Positions 23,691-32,440 of a stretch of 64,000 bases of DNA are shown in pieces. This DNA is from Pedobacter miscanthi. Lineage in GTDB: Bacteria; Bacteroidota; Bacteroidia; Sphingobacteriales; Sphingobacteriaceae. The stretch is from positions 124,001-188,000 of the forward strand of contig NZ_QNQU01000008.1 of the NCBI RefSeq assembly GCF_003315595.1. Reading direction: 5' to 3'. Under the pieces are notes generated by a model, which had not been told where the DNA came from, made no database searches, and worked only from the letters and a program-made list of their open reading frames with translations. The position numbers and the translations under genes are program-made. Position 1 is the stretch's first letter; the number at the start of each line of letters is the position of its first letter.

Positions 23691-26325
23691 GATCGTCTGT
23701 ATCTGTTGTTTCTTGCTTATTAGTAATATTGTTTTCGAGATTGTTAATCCTGAAGTTTTCATTTAAATCCTTAATTACAGCATTTCTCCAGGCAGCATCG
23801 GGATAAGAAAACACAAAGGTTTGTTTAACACGCTCTGATTTTAAGAAATAGGTAATCCAAATGGCTGCAAAAATACCAATTCTTATTACAGAATTAAATT
23901 CTGAAGGATTTAAAGCTTCATTATTTATCAGTTTATGGATGTAAATACTTCCAACAGTATCTAATAAGGTTACAACGAATGAAAAAATAAGGAAAATAAT
24001 ATAGTATTTCGGGAAAAAATCTCTCCTTTTATAGAAGGAAACCAATATAAAAATGCTAAAAACAAATAAAATCACATTAAATACGATGGTAAAGATTACA
24101 CTGGCGTGAAGCAGGAACGAGTGTGGGTTTGATTGAATTCCTTCCCAAATCTTATCTGAATAGATGTTTTCTTTTACTGTAGAAACCAGAATAATAATTG
24201 GGTTAAGAGTAATTCCGATGCCGGGTATAGCCAGCCAACCGCCTAATTTCCATGCGTTTTTGATAGATTCGATGTCGAAAGCTGTTTTTCTGGTGTAGAG
24301 ATAAAAAGCAATAAAGGTGGTTAATAAAAGTATTAGAAATGCAACAGCGAGCAGTTTAAGATTTAGCCCACCGGTTGCAATATTAGCATTGCCCTTCCAA
24401 TAGATGCCGTAAGTTAAGGTGTTGATAATCTCTTTACTGTCTTTTATATAATCGTTTATGCTGGTTGGCTGCAACGAATCGTTAAAATTTTGGTAATAAT
24501 AGGTTAGTGTTAAAGTATTGAACTTCGCGTTAGCTGTGTATAAAAACCTATAGTTATCATTGTCTATTTTAATATTTTCATCTTCAAAATTCCAAACTTC
24601 TGGCAGGATAATCCTCACCTCCTGTTCGATGGTACAGGGAAATTTTAATAGGAGCGGAGCATTTCTAAATTTCTTGATTGATATCACCTGATCATTAATC
24701 AGGTCGCCATAAAAGTAAGCTATCCGTTTCGACTGATCGCTTTCGCCACGTGTCCATAAACTGTCTATCTCATAACGTTCAGTTACCTTAACAATATTTT
24801 CAACCTCATTATCATCAATTTCTATGGGCTCCTTTATCATTAAGCCTGGATAAAGATTTGAATAATATTTTATGTACGATTTTTCAATGTTATCAGCACC
24901 GCTGTTATTTAACTCTTCCCTGAAATTATCAGCATAATTATTGGAGTACTCGCTGGTAATGGTGAGTGTTGATTTACTCGTCGATGAAGTATCTTCCACA
25001 TTAAAAACCACCAACGATTTTAATTTACCAAGATTTTCCTGTTTGGTTTCGCTTAACTCTTTATTACCTTCTTTTACAACTAATACCTTTGCCGTATAAG
25101 GATAACAGGTATTCAAAATTGGACCGCGCTGATTTGAAACAGTAGGGTCGATGTATATTTTTCTGTCGTCAAGCTCTACAACTATCGTTTCGTGGTTAAA
25201 TACACTGGGGCTGGGCAATAATGAAGCTGTTTCCTTTTTAAGGTAGGTATTTAAAAATACCGAATAAGCATTAATACCATTTGCTTTTAACAATTGGCAC
25301 AATAGGGTAGATTTATCCTTGCAATCGCCGTAACGTTGTTTTAATATTTTTTCGGGGCTGTTTGGCCGATGTGAATACTCGCCAATTTCGATGCCCATAT
25401 ACCTGATTTCATCCTGTACAAACCTGGTTGCCAGCTCAAGGTATTTTTCCTTATTTCCTTTTGCTTTGAGCTTTAGTTCTGCAACTTTTTCGTTTATGAT
25501 GGCTGAGTTTTTCGAATAATTTTGTTGTAAACTTAATCCCCAGTCAACAATTTCCTGCCAGCTGTTGTATTCCGACACCTGCACTCTTGCTAAAGGATCG
25601 TAATCAGATGGCTCAAAATCGTTTGCAGGGTAGGTTTTTGTCATGGAGTTTTGCCATTCAAAAACATTTAAGCCATTAGCAACCGATTTTTTAAGGGGAG
25701 GAACAGCATTAAAATTCTTTGTCCGTATAGTCCTGTTTGGTTTAAAAATGAGATTATTGTATACATTAACAATCTGGCTGTTTCCCTCGAAATAAATGGT
25801 ATTGGAATATTTAGGAAACACCGGATTGCTGCCTTGGATGGTATAGGCATATTCTATGCGGTCGCCTTTTCTAATGTCATCCAAAATCAGGTAAGCTGTA
25901 TATAAGCCGCTGTATATAAACCTTGAAAGCTCTTTTTCGTTCTGAAGGATTTTGAAATTTTGTAAACTGAGTTTATTTATTGGTTGATTGTTGCGCCATA
26001 CAGTGAGTTGATGAAAAACAAGTTTCTCGTAGCTAGGATCATAGGAAACCGATATTTCAGATCCATTTTGAACCCCGGTACTGTTACTGATTTCTCTGAT
26101 GATATGCGAATATTGTTCTTTACTTTCGAGGTTGTTTTGCTTTTCGATAAGGAAAAGATAATACCCGTCCTGAATATTTTTATAAGCAGGCTTATTATTC
26201 ACAACATTTACTTTCTGTAACCAATTCGGCAGTTGCGGGTTAATGGTTACTTTTCCTTTCTGTGCAATGGCAAAGCCCACCATTATTAAGAGAAGGCAAA
26301 TTGAGAGCGTAAGTTTTTTAATCAT
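23677..26325 (-). CDS. DUF3857 / transglutaminase-like protein with membrane C-terminal domain
   Basis: 882 aa. Signal peptide, DUF3857 region (about 50-220), then a transglutaminase core with catalytic Cys335 in RYGDCKDKST, His378 in NHETIVVEL and Asp393 in YIDPT. After a beta-rich DUF3858-like part there is a transmembrane helix near 660 and a four-helix DUF2569-like module beginning LGGWLAIPGIGI. The full triad is intact. Members are exported enzymes that may crosslink or cleave envelope proteins; substrates are unknown. The fusion to a DUF2569-type membrane module anchors it in the inner membrane with the enzyme facing the periplasm. First gene of a four-gene minus operon. Confidence 0.85.
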   Translation of the reverse strand: MIKKLTLSICLLLIMVGFAIAQKGKVTINPQLPNWLQKVNVVNNKPAYKNIQDGYYLFLIEKQNNLESKEQYSHIIREISNSTGVQNGSEISVSYDPSYEKLVFHQLTVWRNNQPINKLSLQNFKILQNEKELSRFIYSGLYTAYLILDDIRKGDRIEYAYTIQGSNPVFPKYSNTIYFEGNSQIVNVYNNLIFKPNRTIRTKNFNAVPPLKKSVANGLNVFEWQNSMTKTYPANDFEPSDYDPLARVQVSEYNSWQEIVDWGLSLQQNYSKNSAIINEKVAELKLKAKGNKEKYLELATRFVQDEIRYMGIEIGEYSHRPNSPEKILKQRYGDCKDKSTLLCQLLKANGINAYSVFLNTYLKKETASLLPSPSVFNHETIVVELDDRKIYIDPTVSNQRGPILNTCYPYTAKVLVVKEGNKELSETKQENLGKLKSLVVFNVEDTSSTSKSTLTITSEYSNNYADNFREELNNSGADNIEKSYIKYYSNLYPGLMIKEPIEIDDNEVENIVKVTERYEIDSLWTRGESDQSKRIAYFYGDLINDQVISIKKFRNAPLLLKFPCTIEQEVRIILPEVWNFEDENIKIDNDNYRFLYTANAKFNTLTLTYYYQNFNDSLQPTSINDYIKDSKEIINTLTYGIYWKGNANIATGGLNLKLLAVAFLILLLTTFIAFYLYTRKTAFDIESIKNAWKLGGWLAIPGIGITLNPIIILVSTVKENIYSDKIWEGIQSNPHSFLLHASVIFTIVFNVILFVFSIFILVSFYKRRDFFPKYYIIFLIFSFVVTLLDTVGSIYIHKLINNEALNPSEFNSVIRIGIFAAIWITYFLKSERVKQTFVFSYPDAAWRNAVIKDLNENFRINNLENNITNKQETTDTDDHERL

Positions 26326-26327
26326 TT

Positions 26328-27518
26328 TTATTTAAAAGCGTTTAATCCCGTTACGTCCATTCCGGTAATCAGTAAATGTATATCGTGTGTACCTTCATAG
26401 GTTACTACCGATTCTAAGTTCATCATGTGTCGCATAATCGAATATTCACCGGTAATTCCCATTCCACCCAGCATCTGGCGGGCATTGCGGGCAATATCCA
26501 ATGCAATTTCGACACTGTTTCTTTTGGCCATTGATATCTGCTCCGCCGAAGCCCTGTTTTCGCTTTTTAGTACGCCCAGTCTCCAAACTAATAGTTGACC
26601 TTTGGTAATTTCAGTCACCATTTCGGCCAGTTTTTTTTGCTGTAACTGGAAACCCCCAATAGGTTTTCCGAATTGCACGCGTTCTTTTGAATAACGTAAA
26701 GCGGTGTCATAGCAATCCATTGCAGCGCCCAATGCACCCCAGGCAATGCCATAACGGGCCTGGTTTAAACAACCTAATGGACCTTTTAATCCGCTTATTT
26801 CGGGGAAAATATTTTCTTTGGGCACTTTAACATTGTCGAAAACCAACTCGCCGGTTGCCGAAGCACGTAAACTCCATTTATTATGTGTTTCTGGCGTCGA
26901 AAATCCCTCCATGCCACGTTCTACCACCATCCCCCTGATTTTGCCTGATTCGTCTTTTGCCCAAACCACGGCAATATCTGCAAACGGAGCGTTGCTGATC
27001 CACATTTTGGCACCATTTAATATATAGTGGTTCCCTGCATCTTTAATGTTTGTTACCATTCCGCCCGGGTTAGAGCCGTGATCAGGTTCTGTTAAACCAA
27101 AGCAGCCCATCATTTCGCCGCTGGCCAGTTTCGGAAGATATTTTTTACGCTGTTCTTCTGTGCCATAAGCATAAATCGGGTACATCACCAGCGATCCCTG
27201 CACCGAAGCGGTAGAACGAATGCCAGAATCACCACGTTCAATTTCCTGCATCAAAATCCCATAAGCAGTATAATCTAAGCCTGCGCCACCGTATTTTACA
27301 GGGATGGTGGGGCCGAAAGCACCGATATCAGCAAGGCCCTTTATTAAATGTTTTGGAAATTCTGCTTTTTGTGCATAATCTTCAATGATGGGGCTGACTT
27401 CTTTTTTTACCCAATCTCTGGCCGTTGCGCGGATTAATTTATGCTCATCGGTTAACAGTTCGTCTAATAAATAATAGTCTGGTGCCTCATAAAGGTCCTT
27501 TTTTGCTGATTTGCTCAT
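26328..27518 (-). CDS. Acyl-CoA dehydrogenase, glutaryl-CoA dehydrogenase type
   Basis: 396 aa from ATG 27518 (MSKSAKKDLYEAPDYY); the frame extends to 27569 but those 17 residues are basic and not conserved. FAD and substrate motifs: GCFGLTEPDHGSNPGGM, KMWISNAPFADI, LRASATGELVFDNV, RNARQMLGGMGITGEY. The catalytic base Glu sits in VVTYEGTHDIHLLITG, very close to human GCDH. It should oxidise glutaryl-CoA to crotonyl-CoA with electrons to ETF, in lysine or tryptophan degradation. Monocistronic or led by nothing obvious; 2 bases separate its stop from the next gene's start downstream, so the DUF3857 operon may be continued from it. Confidence 0.88.
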   Translation of the reverse strand: MSKSAKKDLYEAPDYYLLDELLTDEHKLIRATARDWVKKEVSPIIEDYAQKAEFPKHLIKGLADIGAFGPTIPVKYGGAGLDYTAYGILMQEIERGDSGIRSTASVQGSLVMYPIYAYGTEEQRKKYLPKLASGEMMGCFGLTEPDHGSNPGGMVTNIKDAGNHYILNGAKMWISNAPFADIAVVWAKDESGKIRGMVVERGMEGFSTPETHNKWSLRASATGELVFDNVKVPKENIFPEISGLKGPLGCLNQARYGIAWGALGAAMDCYDTALRYSKERVQFGKPIGGFQLQQKKLAEMVTEITKGQLLVWRLGVLKSENRASAEQISMAKRNSVEIALDIARNARQMLGGMGITGEYSIMRHMMNLESVVTYEGTHDIHLLITGMDVTGLNAFK

Positions 27519-27606
27519 GTAATTTCGTGTTATCTGGTTAAGAAATCGCGTTAATTTCAAAGGTAACAATTTACGGCAAGGGGCATTATATTCGTGAATA
27601 AAAAAT

Positions 27607-27614
27607 TAATTTTG
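27607..27614 (+). promoter_or_regulatory. Bacteroidota -7 box for folB
   Basis: TAATTTTG fits the TAnnTTTG consensus and lies 18 bases before the folB ATG; no clear -33 TTG is seen at the best spacing. Confidence 0.5.
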
Positions 27615-27631
27615 CAGCTTACAAAACATAC

Positions 27632-28000
27632 ATGAGTCATTTAAAACAAACCGTAGCACTTAAAGATGTAAAATGTTTTGCCCTTCATGGCTATTATCCC
27701 GAAGAGCAATTAACCGGAAATCATTTTGTTGTAGATCTGGAAACAGAATTTACGCCGCAGGGTTTTGATGATGAACTGGCACAAACAGTAAATTACGAAG
27801 AACTGAACAATATCATCCTCGCGGAAATGAAACATACACAGAAGCTTTTAGAAACCGTTTTAAATAATATCATTTCTAAAGTAATTGCGCTGTATCCTTT
27901 TGTTGATACGGTTAATGTTAGCGTGAAAAAATTAAATCCACCCATGCCTGGCCAAATCGGGCATTCTTTTGTTAAACTATCCTATACATCAGCTAAGTAA
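27632..28000 (+). CDS. folB: Dihydroneopterin aldolase
   Basis: 122 aa. L-K-D-V-K-C-F-A-L-H-G-Y-Y-P-E-E-Q carries the pterin-binding motif with the catalytic Glu; TVNYEELNNI and TVNVSVKKLNPPMPG are the other signatures with the catalytic Lys. It converts 7,8-dihydroneopterin to 6-hydroxymethyl-dihydropterin and glycolaldehyde in folate synthesis. Length is standard. The promoter box is 18 bases upstream, giving a very short leader. The next gene starts 1 base after its stop, so the two are co-transcribed though not functionally linked in an obvious way. Confidence 0.93.
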   Translation: MSHLKQTVALKDVKCFALHGYYPEEQLTGNHFVVDLETEFTPQGFDDELAQTVNYEELNNIILAEMKHTQKLLETVLNNIISKVIALYPFVDTVNVSVKKLNPPMPGQIGHSFVKLSYTSAK

Positions 28001-28001
28001 A

Positions 28002-29405
28002 ATGAACTTCACCAAGATAAACCCTGAAATTTTAGCAGCAATTAAAGCAGCGATAGGCGCTGATAAAGTTTTTACTGATGCTGAAAGTTTAGATCAGTAT
28101 AGTCACGATGAGACCGAAGATTTACGTTATCAGCCCGAAATTGTAGTAAAACCAACTTCTCCCGACGAAGTTTCTGCATTGCTTAAAATCTGTAATGAAC
28201 ATCATGTGCCGGTAACGCCCCGGGGAGGTGGTACGGGGTTGAGCGGTGCTGCTTTACCTGTTTATGGTGGTGTTTCCTTATCAATGGAGAAGTTTAAAGC
28301 GATTATAGGTATCGATACCGAAAACCTGCAGGCCATTGTTGAACCTGGTGTGATTACAGAGGAATTTATAAACGCTGTTGGAGAAAAAGGACTTTTATAT
28401 CCGGTTGATCCGAGCAGTAAAGGATCCTGCTTTATCGGTGGTAATGTAGCGCATGGCTCTGGTGGACCAAGAGTAGTAAAATACGGAACAATCCGCGAAT
28501 ATATCCTGAACCTGGAAGTGGTATTGCCTAATGGCGATATCATCTGGACGGGGGCAAATACCTTGAAATATGCATCGGGTTATAATTTAACCCAATTAAT
28601 GATCGGTTCGGAAGGTACTCTGGGTGTGGTGACTAAAATTGTGACCAAACTTTTGCCTAAACCAAGCCAGTCGGTTTTAATGATGGGCTCCTTTAGTAAT
28701 AATGAAGATGCCTGCGCTGCTGTTTCAGCGATTTTTAGAGCCGGGGTTACACCATCGGCATTAGAATTTATGGAGCGGAAAGGAGTGGAGTGGGTAATTA
28801 AATTCGACGACATTAAATTTGATTTAAAAGATGATGTTGCTGCATTACTAATGATTGAATTTGATGGCGACGATCTGGATGATATTTTTAAAAACTGCGA
28901 GAAAACCAATCTCGTTTTAGAAGAGCACAATTGCACGGAAGTTTTATTTGCAGATACCGCGGCTCAAAAAGAAGAACTCTGGCGCATGCGCAGAACCATG
29001 GCCGAGTCGGTAAAGTCAAATTCGGTTTATAAGGAAGAAGATACCGTTGTGCCGCGTGCAGCCTTACCAAAACTGGTTAAAGGCATTAAAGAAATTGGTG
29101 CGAAATATGGTTTCGAAAGTGTTTGTTATGGGCACGCCGGAGATGGAAACCTGCATGTAAACATCATCAAAGCCGGAATGAGCGATGAAGACTGGAAAAA
29201 CAAACTTAAATTCGGTATCTCCGAAATATTCGAATTAACCACGGCTTTAGGTGGAACGCTATCTGGCGAACACGGAATTGGTTTGGTTCAAAAAGAGTTT
29301 ATGCCAATTAAATATTCCGAAATCCACCTTAATTTAATGCGTGGGATTAAAAATGTTTTCGATCCTAATGGGATTTTAAACCCCGGAAAAATTATGCCTG
29401 ATTAA
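28002..29405 (+). CDS. FAD-linked oxidase, glycolate/D-lactate dehydrogenase type (GlcD-like)
   Basis: 467 aa from ATG 28002; the longer frame overlaps folB. N-terminal PCMH-type FAD domain with VTPRGGGTGLSGAALP and DPSSKGSCFIGGNVAHGSGGP, then GSEGTLGVVTKI; C-terminal FAD-oxidase cap with CYGHAGDGNLHVNI (metal/His site) and GTLSGEHGIGLVQKEF. This matches GlcD or D-lactate/D-2-hydroxyacid dehydrogenases, cytoplasmic or peripheral to the membrane. The exact acid cannot be told; no GlcE/GlcF partner follows, so a stand-alone D-2-hydroxyacid dehydrogenase is most likely. Confidence 0.9.
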   Translation: MNFTKINPEILAAIKAAIGADKVFTDAESLDQYSHDETEDLRYQPEIVVKPTSPDEVSALLKICNEHHVPVTPRGGGTGLSGAALPVYGGVSLSMEKFKAIIGIDTENLQAIVEPGVITEEFINAVGEKGLLYPVDPSSKGSCFIGGNVAHGSGGPRVVKYGTIREYILNLEVVLPNGDIIWTGANTLKYASGYNLTQLMIGSEGTLGVVTKIVTKLLPKPSQSVLMMGSFSNNEDACAAVSAIFRAGVTPSALEFMERKGVEWVIKFDDIKFDLKDDVAALLMIEFDGDDLDDIFKNCEKTNLVLEEHNCTEVLFADTAAQKEELWRMRRTMAESVKSNSVYKEEDTVVPRAALPKLVKGIKEIGAKYGFESVCYGHAGDGNLHVNIIKAGMSDEDWKNKLKFGISEIFELTTALGGTLSGEHGIGLVQKEFMPIKYSEIHLNLMRGIKNVFDPNGILNPGKIMPD

Positions 29406-29409
29406 TATT

Positions 29410-29484
29410 CGTCACCCTGAACTTGTTTCAGGGTCTTAATGTTAGCTTTTTATATTAAGATGCTGAAATAAATTCAGCATGACG
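29410..29484. repeat. Palindromic repeat, family B copy 1
   Basis: CGTCACCCTGAACTTGTTTC and ATAAATTCAGCATGACG are imperfect inverted ends; a second copy is at 43164-43230. Both sit between convergent or tandem gene ends. Confidence 0.75.
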
Positions 29485-29494
29485 ACTAGCATTT

Positions 29495-29977
29495 TTATAA
29501 TTGTTCAAACCCCAACATCTTTTGTTTCTCTTCTTCCGGAATAGCGGTTGGTTTTCCCGTAACATAATCAACTGCAATACAAACCGTTTTTCCTTTACTG
29601 CATATCACTTCTTCGCTTCCTTTTAGCTTAACAATCTGATAATCCAGGTCGAAACTTGTTGTGCCAATTCTCGATGTTTTGACGTGTATGGCAATTTTAT
29701 CGTTTGCTACAATCGGTAAAATATAATCAATTTCGGCATGGGCAATCACAATCCCCGTTTTTTTCCAGTCCCACTTTATAATTTCTTCCCAATACTTCGT
29801 TCTGGCAATTTCGAGGTACGTAAAATAGATCGAATTGTTTACGTGTCCCATCATATCAAAATCGATAAAACGTAAATGAATATTGGTTTTATAGTTGAAT
29901 TTGTCTGAAAAAGACTTGATTTCTGTCAATTTGTCTTTATTTTTTGATTTGTTTTGCCAAAATGTCTTAAAATTCAT
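29495..29977 (-). CDS. Hot-dog fold acyl-CoA thioesterase (YbgC/4HBT-like)
   Basis: 160 aa. T-N-I-H-L-R-F-I-D-F-D-M-M-G-H-V-N-N-S-I contains the catalytic Asp39-x-D41...GHVNN motif of the 4-hydroxybenzoyl-CoA thioesterase family, followed by the long helix YFTYLEIARTKYWEE and the strands HAEIDYILPI and GTTSFDLDYQIV. It should hydrolyse an acyl-CoA in the cytoplasm; chain preference unknown. The first 30 residues are a Lys-rich extension, and a later start is possible but no internal Met favours it. Single gene, convergent with the GlcD-like gene. Confidence 0.87.
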   Translation of the reverse strand: MNFKTFWQNKSKNKDKLTEIKSFSDKFNYKTNIHLRFIDFDMMGHVNNSIYFTYLEIARTKYWEEIIKWDWKKTGIVIAHAEIDYILPIVANDKIAIHVKTSRIGTTSFDLDYQIVKLKGSEEVICSKGKTVCIAVDYVTGKPTAIPEEEKQKMLGFEQL

Positions 29978-30054
29978 AAATATTTGGTTTGGTATGTAAG
30001 TTGAATAAGATGAATTATCAATTTAAAAATTAAAAAAAATAAAGAATAAGCGAT

Positions 30055-30489
30055 ATGACACTAGTAAATTTTAACAACAGAACCCGTAACACAGCTCCTT
30101 ACTTTAACAATGTTTTTGATTCATTGTTTAGCGATGCAATAACTAAAAACAAATCGGTTGACAAATCGCCAAATGTAAACATCCACGAAAATGAAACTGC
30201 TTACGTGATCGAATTGGCTGCACCGGGCTTAAAAAAAGAAGATTTCCAGATTAATTTAAAAAAAGATACCCTTTCTGTTTGGGCAGAAGTTAAAAAAGAC
30301 GAAACCCAGGTAGCTAAAGATTTTACACGTAAAGAATTTGATTATAGCTCATTCGCCAGATCATTTAATTTACCTGATAGCGCTGATGGCGATAACATTA
30401 CTGCTGAATATAAAGACGGTATTTTATCGATCAACATTGCAAAAAAAGACGATGCTAAGTTACAACATAAAGAAATTGTAGTATCGTAA
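30055..30489 (+). CDS. Small heat-shock protein, Hsp20 family
   Basis: 144 aa. The alpha-crystallin domain spans about residues 38-140: N-V-N-I-H-E-N-E-T-A-Y-V-I-E-L-A-A-P-G opens it, SFARSFNLPDSAD sits in the middle and the A-x-x-x-x-G-x-L motif appears as AEYKDGILSI. ATP-independent holdase that keeps heat-damaged proteins soluble, usually as a large oligomer. The C-terminal I-x-I tail is only partly visible (EIVVS). The gene is monocistronic, followed by a structured RNA region and a strong terminator, see 30538-30661. Confidence 0.93.
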   Translation: MTLVNFNNRTRNTAPYFNNVFDSLFSDAITKNKSVDKSPNVNIHENETAYVIELAAPGLKKEDFQINLKKDTLSVWAEVKKDETQVAKDFTRKEFDYSSFARSFNLPDSADGDNITAEYKDGILSINIAKKDDAKLQHKEIVVS

Positions 30490-30537
30490 TAAAGATATTC
30501 TCGTAAGAGGATTTTTCATAATAGTTTGGTTTAAGGG

Positions 30538-30605
30538 TTATGAGGCTTGCATCTGGCCCGAGAGTTGGGTAGATGCGATTGAAAAGCCGGTGCAGGTTAT
30601 CATAA
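30538..30605 (+). ncRNA. Nested multi-stem RNA candidate in the hsp20 3' region
   Basis: Three helices nest in 68 bases: TTATGA/TCATAA (30538-43 with 30600-05), GGCTT/AAGCC (30544-48 with 30584-88) and GCATCT/AGATGC (30549-54 with 30571-76) topped by a small CCC/GGG hairpin around GAGAGTT. The first two follow each other without a gap on the 5' side, so about 17 bp stack. It is richer in G/C than its surroundings and is followed by an intrinsic terminator at 30625-30661. It could be the 3' UTR of hsp20 or a processed small RNA. No known family recognised. Confidence 0.45.
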
Positions 30606-30624
30606 TCATTTAGGTTTAGGTTTT

Positions 30625-30661
30625 ATAAGGTTAATGCCGGATGGCATTAACCTTATTTTTT
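30625..30661 (+). terminator. Strong intrinsic terminator after hsp20/RNA candidate
   Basis: ATAAGGTTAATGCC pairs perfectly with GGCATTAACCTTAT (14 bp, GGAT loop) and is followed by a T-run. Confidence 0.9.
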
Positions 30662-30680
30662 ATACACCACTCCTGCGGTT

Positions 30681-30770
30681 CGTCATTTCGAGCGGAGTGC
30701 AACGCAGGCAGTCGAGAAATCTATCTCTAGATAGATCTCTCCATTCCGCTGCGCTCCAGTCGAGAGGACG
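30681..30770. repeat. REP-like palindromic element, family A copy 3
   Basis: CGTCATTTCGAGCGGAGTGC at the left and TCCAGTCGAGAGGACG at the right, with CTCTAGATAGATCTCTC in the middle. Confidence 0.85.
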
Positions 30771-30851
30771 ACTCGGTGGAGATGACTGATGGGACAGTAT
30801 TTAGATTGATTTTAAGTTACATTCTTAAAATCACCTTAATCTCATTTTTTG

Positions 30852-30859
30852 TACTTTTG
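30852..30859 (+). promoter_or_regulatory. Bacteroidota -7 box upstream of the 30864 gene
   Basis: TACTTTTG is an exact TAnnTTTG match ending 4 bases before ATG 30864. If used, transcription would start at or just inside the start codon, giving a leaderless or nearly leaderless mRNA. Confidence 0.5.
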
Positions 30860-30863
30860 CGGC

Positions 30864-32180
30864 ATGGAGCGAGAAATTCTGGATACAAAGCGTAAAGCAC
30901 TAAAAATAAACCTTGACCCACGAATTTACGGTACTTTTGCCGAGATCGGGGCGGGGCAGGAAGTTTCACGGAACTTTTTTAATGCTGGGGCAGCATCCGG
31001 AACGGTGGCCAAAACAATGTCGGCTTATGATATGACTTTTAGCGACGCCATCTACGGAGCAGAAAGCAATGGCCGTTACGTAAGTCAGAACCGCCTTTTG
31101 CAGATGCTCGATCACGAATTTGGTTTGCTTAACGAACGTTTATCGGGCGAAAAATACGAAAGTCGTACTTTTTTTGCCTTTGCCGATACCGTTACCACCC
31201 TGAACTATAAACGTACAAACGAACCGCATGGCTGGGTTGGACTCCGTTTTCAAAGCGAACCGGGAGGCTCTCCAAACGAAATATTTTTCCATGTACGTTT
31301 GTTGGATACCGATGTAAATATGCAACAGCGTGTTTTGGGTATAATCGGTGTAAACTTACTTTATGCTGCTTTTTATCATTATCAGGATCCAAAATTAATG
31401 GTCGAATCGTTGGCCGATAATTTAACCATTGGATCGGTAGAAATTGATCTGATTTCAGTTAAAGGTCCGGCTTTTCCCGAAGTGGATAATATTTTGCTTA
31501 ATCTGTATATGATTATGAAAGATTTCTCTGCTGCGGCTATTTTTGATGCAGATGCACACCCGCGCCAGGCTAAAGATCTTTTGTATAAGAAAGATATCAT
31601 GATCCTTCGGACTAAATACGGACAGAAATCGTTACCCAACTTTAACTTATTTAATAAAGCCACAGATCAGTTTAAACGCACCAACAAAGTAGAGGAAGGG
31701 AATTTGGCGGTGATGATCGAGGTTTTGCTTACCAATGTGTTAACTGATGCCCAGGAAACGCCTGATGATATTGATTTGGAGTCGGTTGCCAAACGTGCCC
31801 AGGAAATGTGCGATACAGGAAATATTGTAATTGTTTCTAATTTTACGCGGCATAACCGTTTGGCGAAATATTTGGCCAGGTGCAAGCCGAAAAGTGTTGG
31901 TTTGGCCACGAACATCAATAACCTGAAATTTGTATTCAACTCTAAAAACTTTAGCGGCGAAAACTATTCAGGCCAGTTATTGAGTTATGTGAACGATATG
32001 TTCAATACCAATGTACGCTTATTTGCCTATCCTTTCCTGGATAAGAAGACTAATCAGGTGATTACAACAGCAAATATGCCGGTTACCCCCGAAGCAAAAC
32101 CTTTATTCGATTTCCTTTTGATTAACGGTTATATTACCGATATTAAAGATTATAGTGAAGATGAAGTGAAAACGGTTTAA
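30864..32180 (+). CDS. Conserved Bacteroidota cytoplasmic protein of unknown function
   Basis: 438 aa from ATG 30864 (MEREILDTKRKALKINLDPR); a frame extension of 15 bases holds the promoter box. I recognise the opening L-N-L-D-P-R-x-Y-G-T-F-A-E-I-G-A-G-Q-E-V as a protein very widespread in Bacteroidota and also seen in other phyla. It is sometimes labelled 'TonB-dependent receptor' or nucleotide adenylyltransferase in databases; neither fits, since there is no signal peptide, no barrel and no HxGH motif. The sequence is a globular alpha/beta protein, with an I-V-I-V-S-N-F-T-R-H-N-R-L-A-K-Y-L segment that suggests a nucleotide-like or phosphate-handling fold. Stands alone. Function unknown. 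Confidence 0.8.
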   Translation: MEREILDTKRKALKINLDPRIYGTFAEIGAGQEVSRNFFNAGAASGTVAKTMSAYDMTFSDAIYGAESNGRYVSQNRLLQMLDHEFGLLNERLSGEKYESRTFFAFADTVTTLNYKRTNEPHGWVGLRFQSEPGGSPNEIFFHVRLLDTDVNMQQRVLGIIGVNLLYAAFYHYQDPKLMVESLADNLTIGSVEIDLISVKGPAFPEVDNILLNLYMIMKDFSAAAIFDADAHPRQAKDLLYKKDIMILRTKYGQKSLPNFNLFNKATDQFKRTNKVEEGNLAVMIEVLLTNVLTDAQETPDDIDLESVAKRAQEMCDTGNIVIVSNFTRHNRLAKYLARCKPKSVGLATNINNLKFVFNSKNFSGENYSGQLLSYVNDMFNTNVRLFAYPFLDKKTNQVITTANMPVTPEAKPLFDFLLINGYITDIKDYSEDEVKTV

Positions 32181-32212
32181 GAGGTTTTTGCTGCGTGCTT
32201 CTTTATTAAAGC

Positions 32213-32241
32213 TGTCATCCTGAGCGCAGGTGAAGGATCTT
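32213..32241. repeat. Short repeat, family D
   Basis: GTCATCCTGAGCGCAGGTGA followed by AGGATCT; relatives at 45677-45702, 62290-62312 and, inverted, in the LanC-like gene tail at 21321-21338. Confidence 0.6.
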
Positions 32242-32278
32242 TATGGTGTTAACACCGAACTAACTTCCAATTGGTTAC

Positions 32279-32373
32279 CGTCATTTCGAGCGTAGTCGAG
32301 AAATCTATTCTGAGGCAGATCTCTCCCTGCCCGATGCAGGCGGGCATTTCGCTGCGCTTCAATCGAGATGACG
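32279..32373. repeat. REP-like palindromic element, family A copy 4
   Basis: CGTCATTTCGAGCGTAGTCG at the left and TTCAATCGAGATGACG at the right; contains the extra GCCCGATGCAGGCGGGC hairpin also seen in the copy at 39534. Confidence 0.85.
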
Positions 32374-32440
32374 ACTATTTTTATTTAAGTCTTTTAAAAA
32401 GATTCTTCGCTGCGTTCAGAATGACAAAGAAGAATGGAGG

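Noticed and set aside
30864-32180. Annotation of the 438-aa protein as TonB-dependent receptor
   Set aside because: It has no signal peptide, plug motif or terminal aromatic barrel strand, so the name does not fit.
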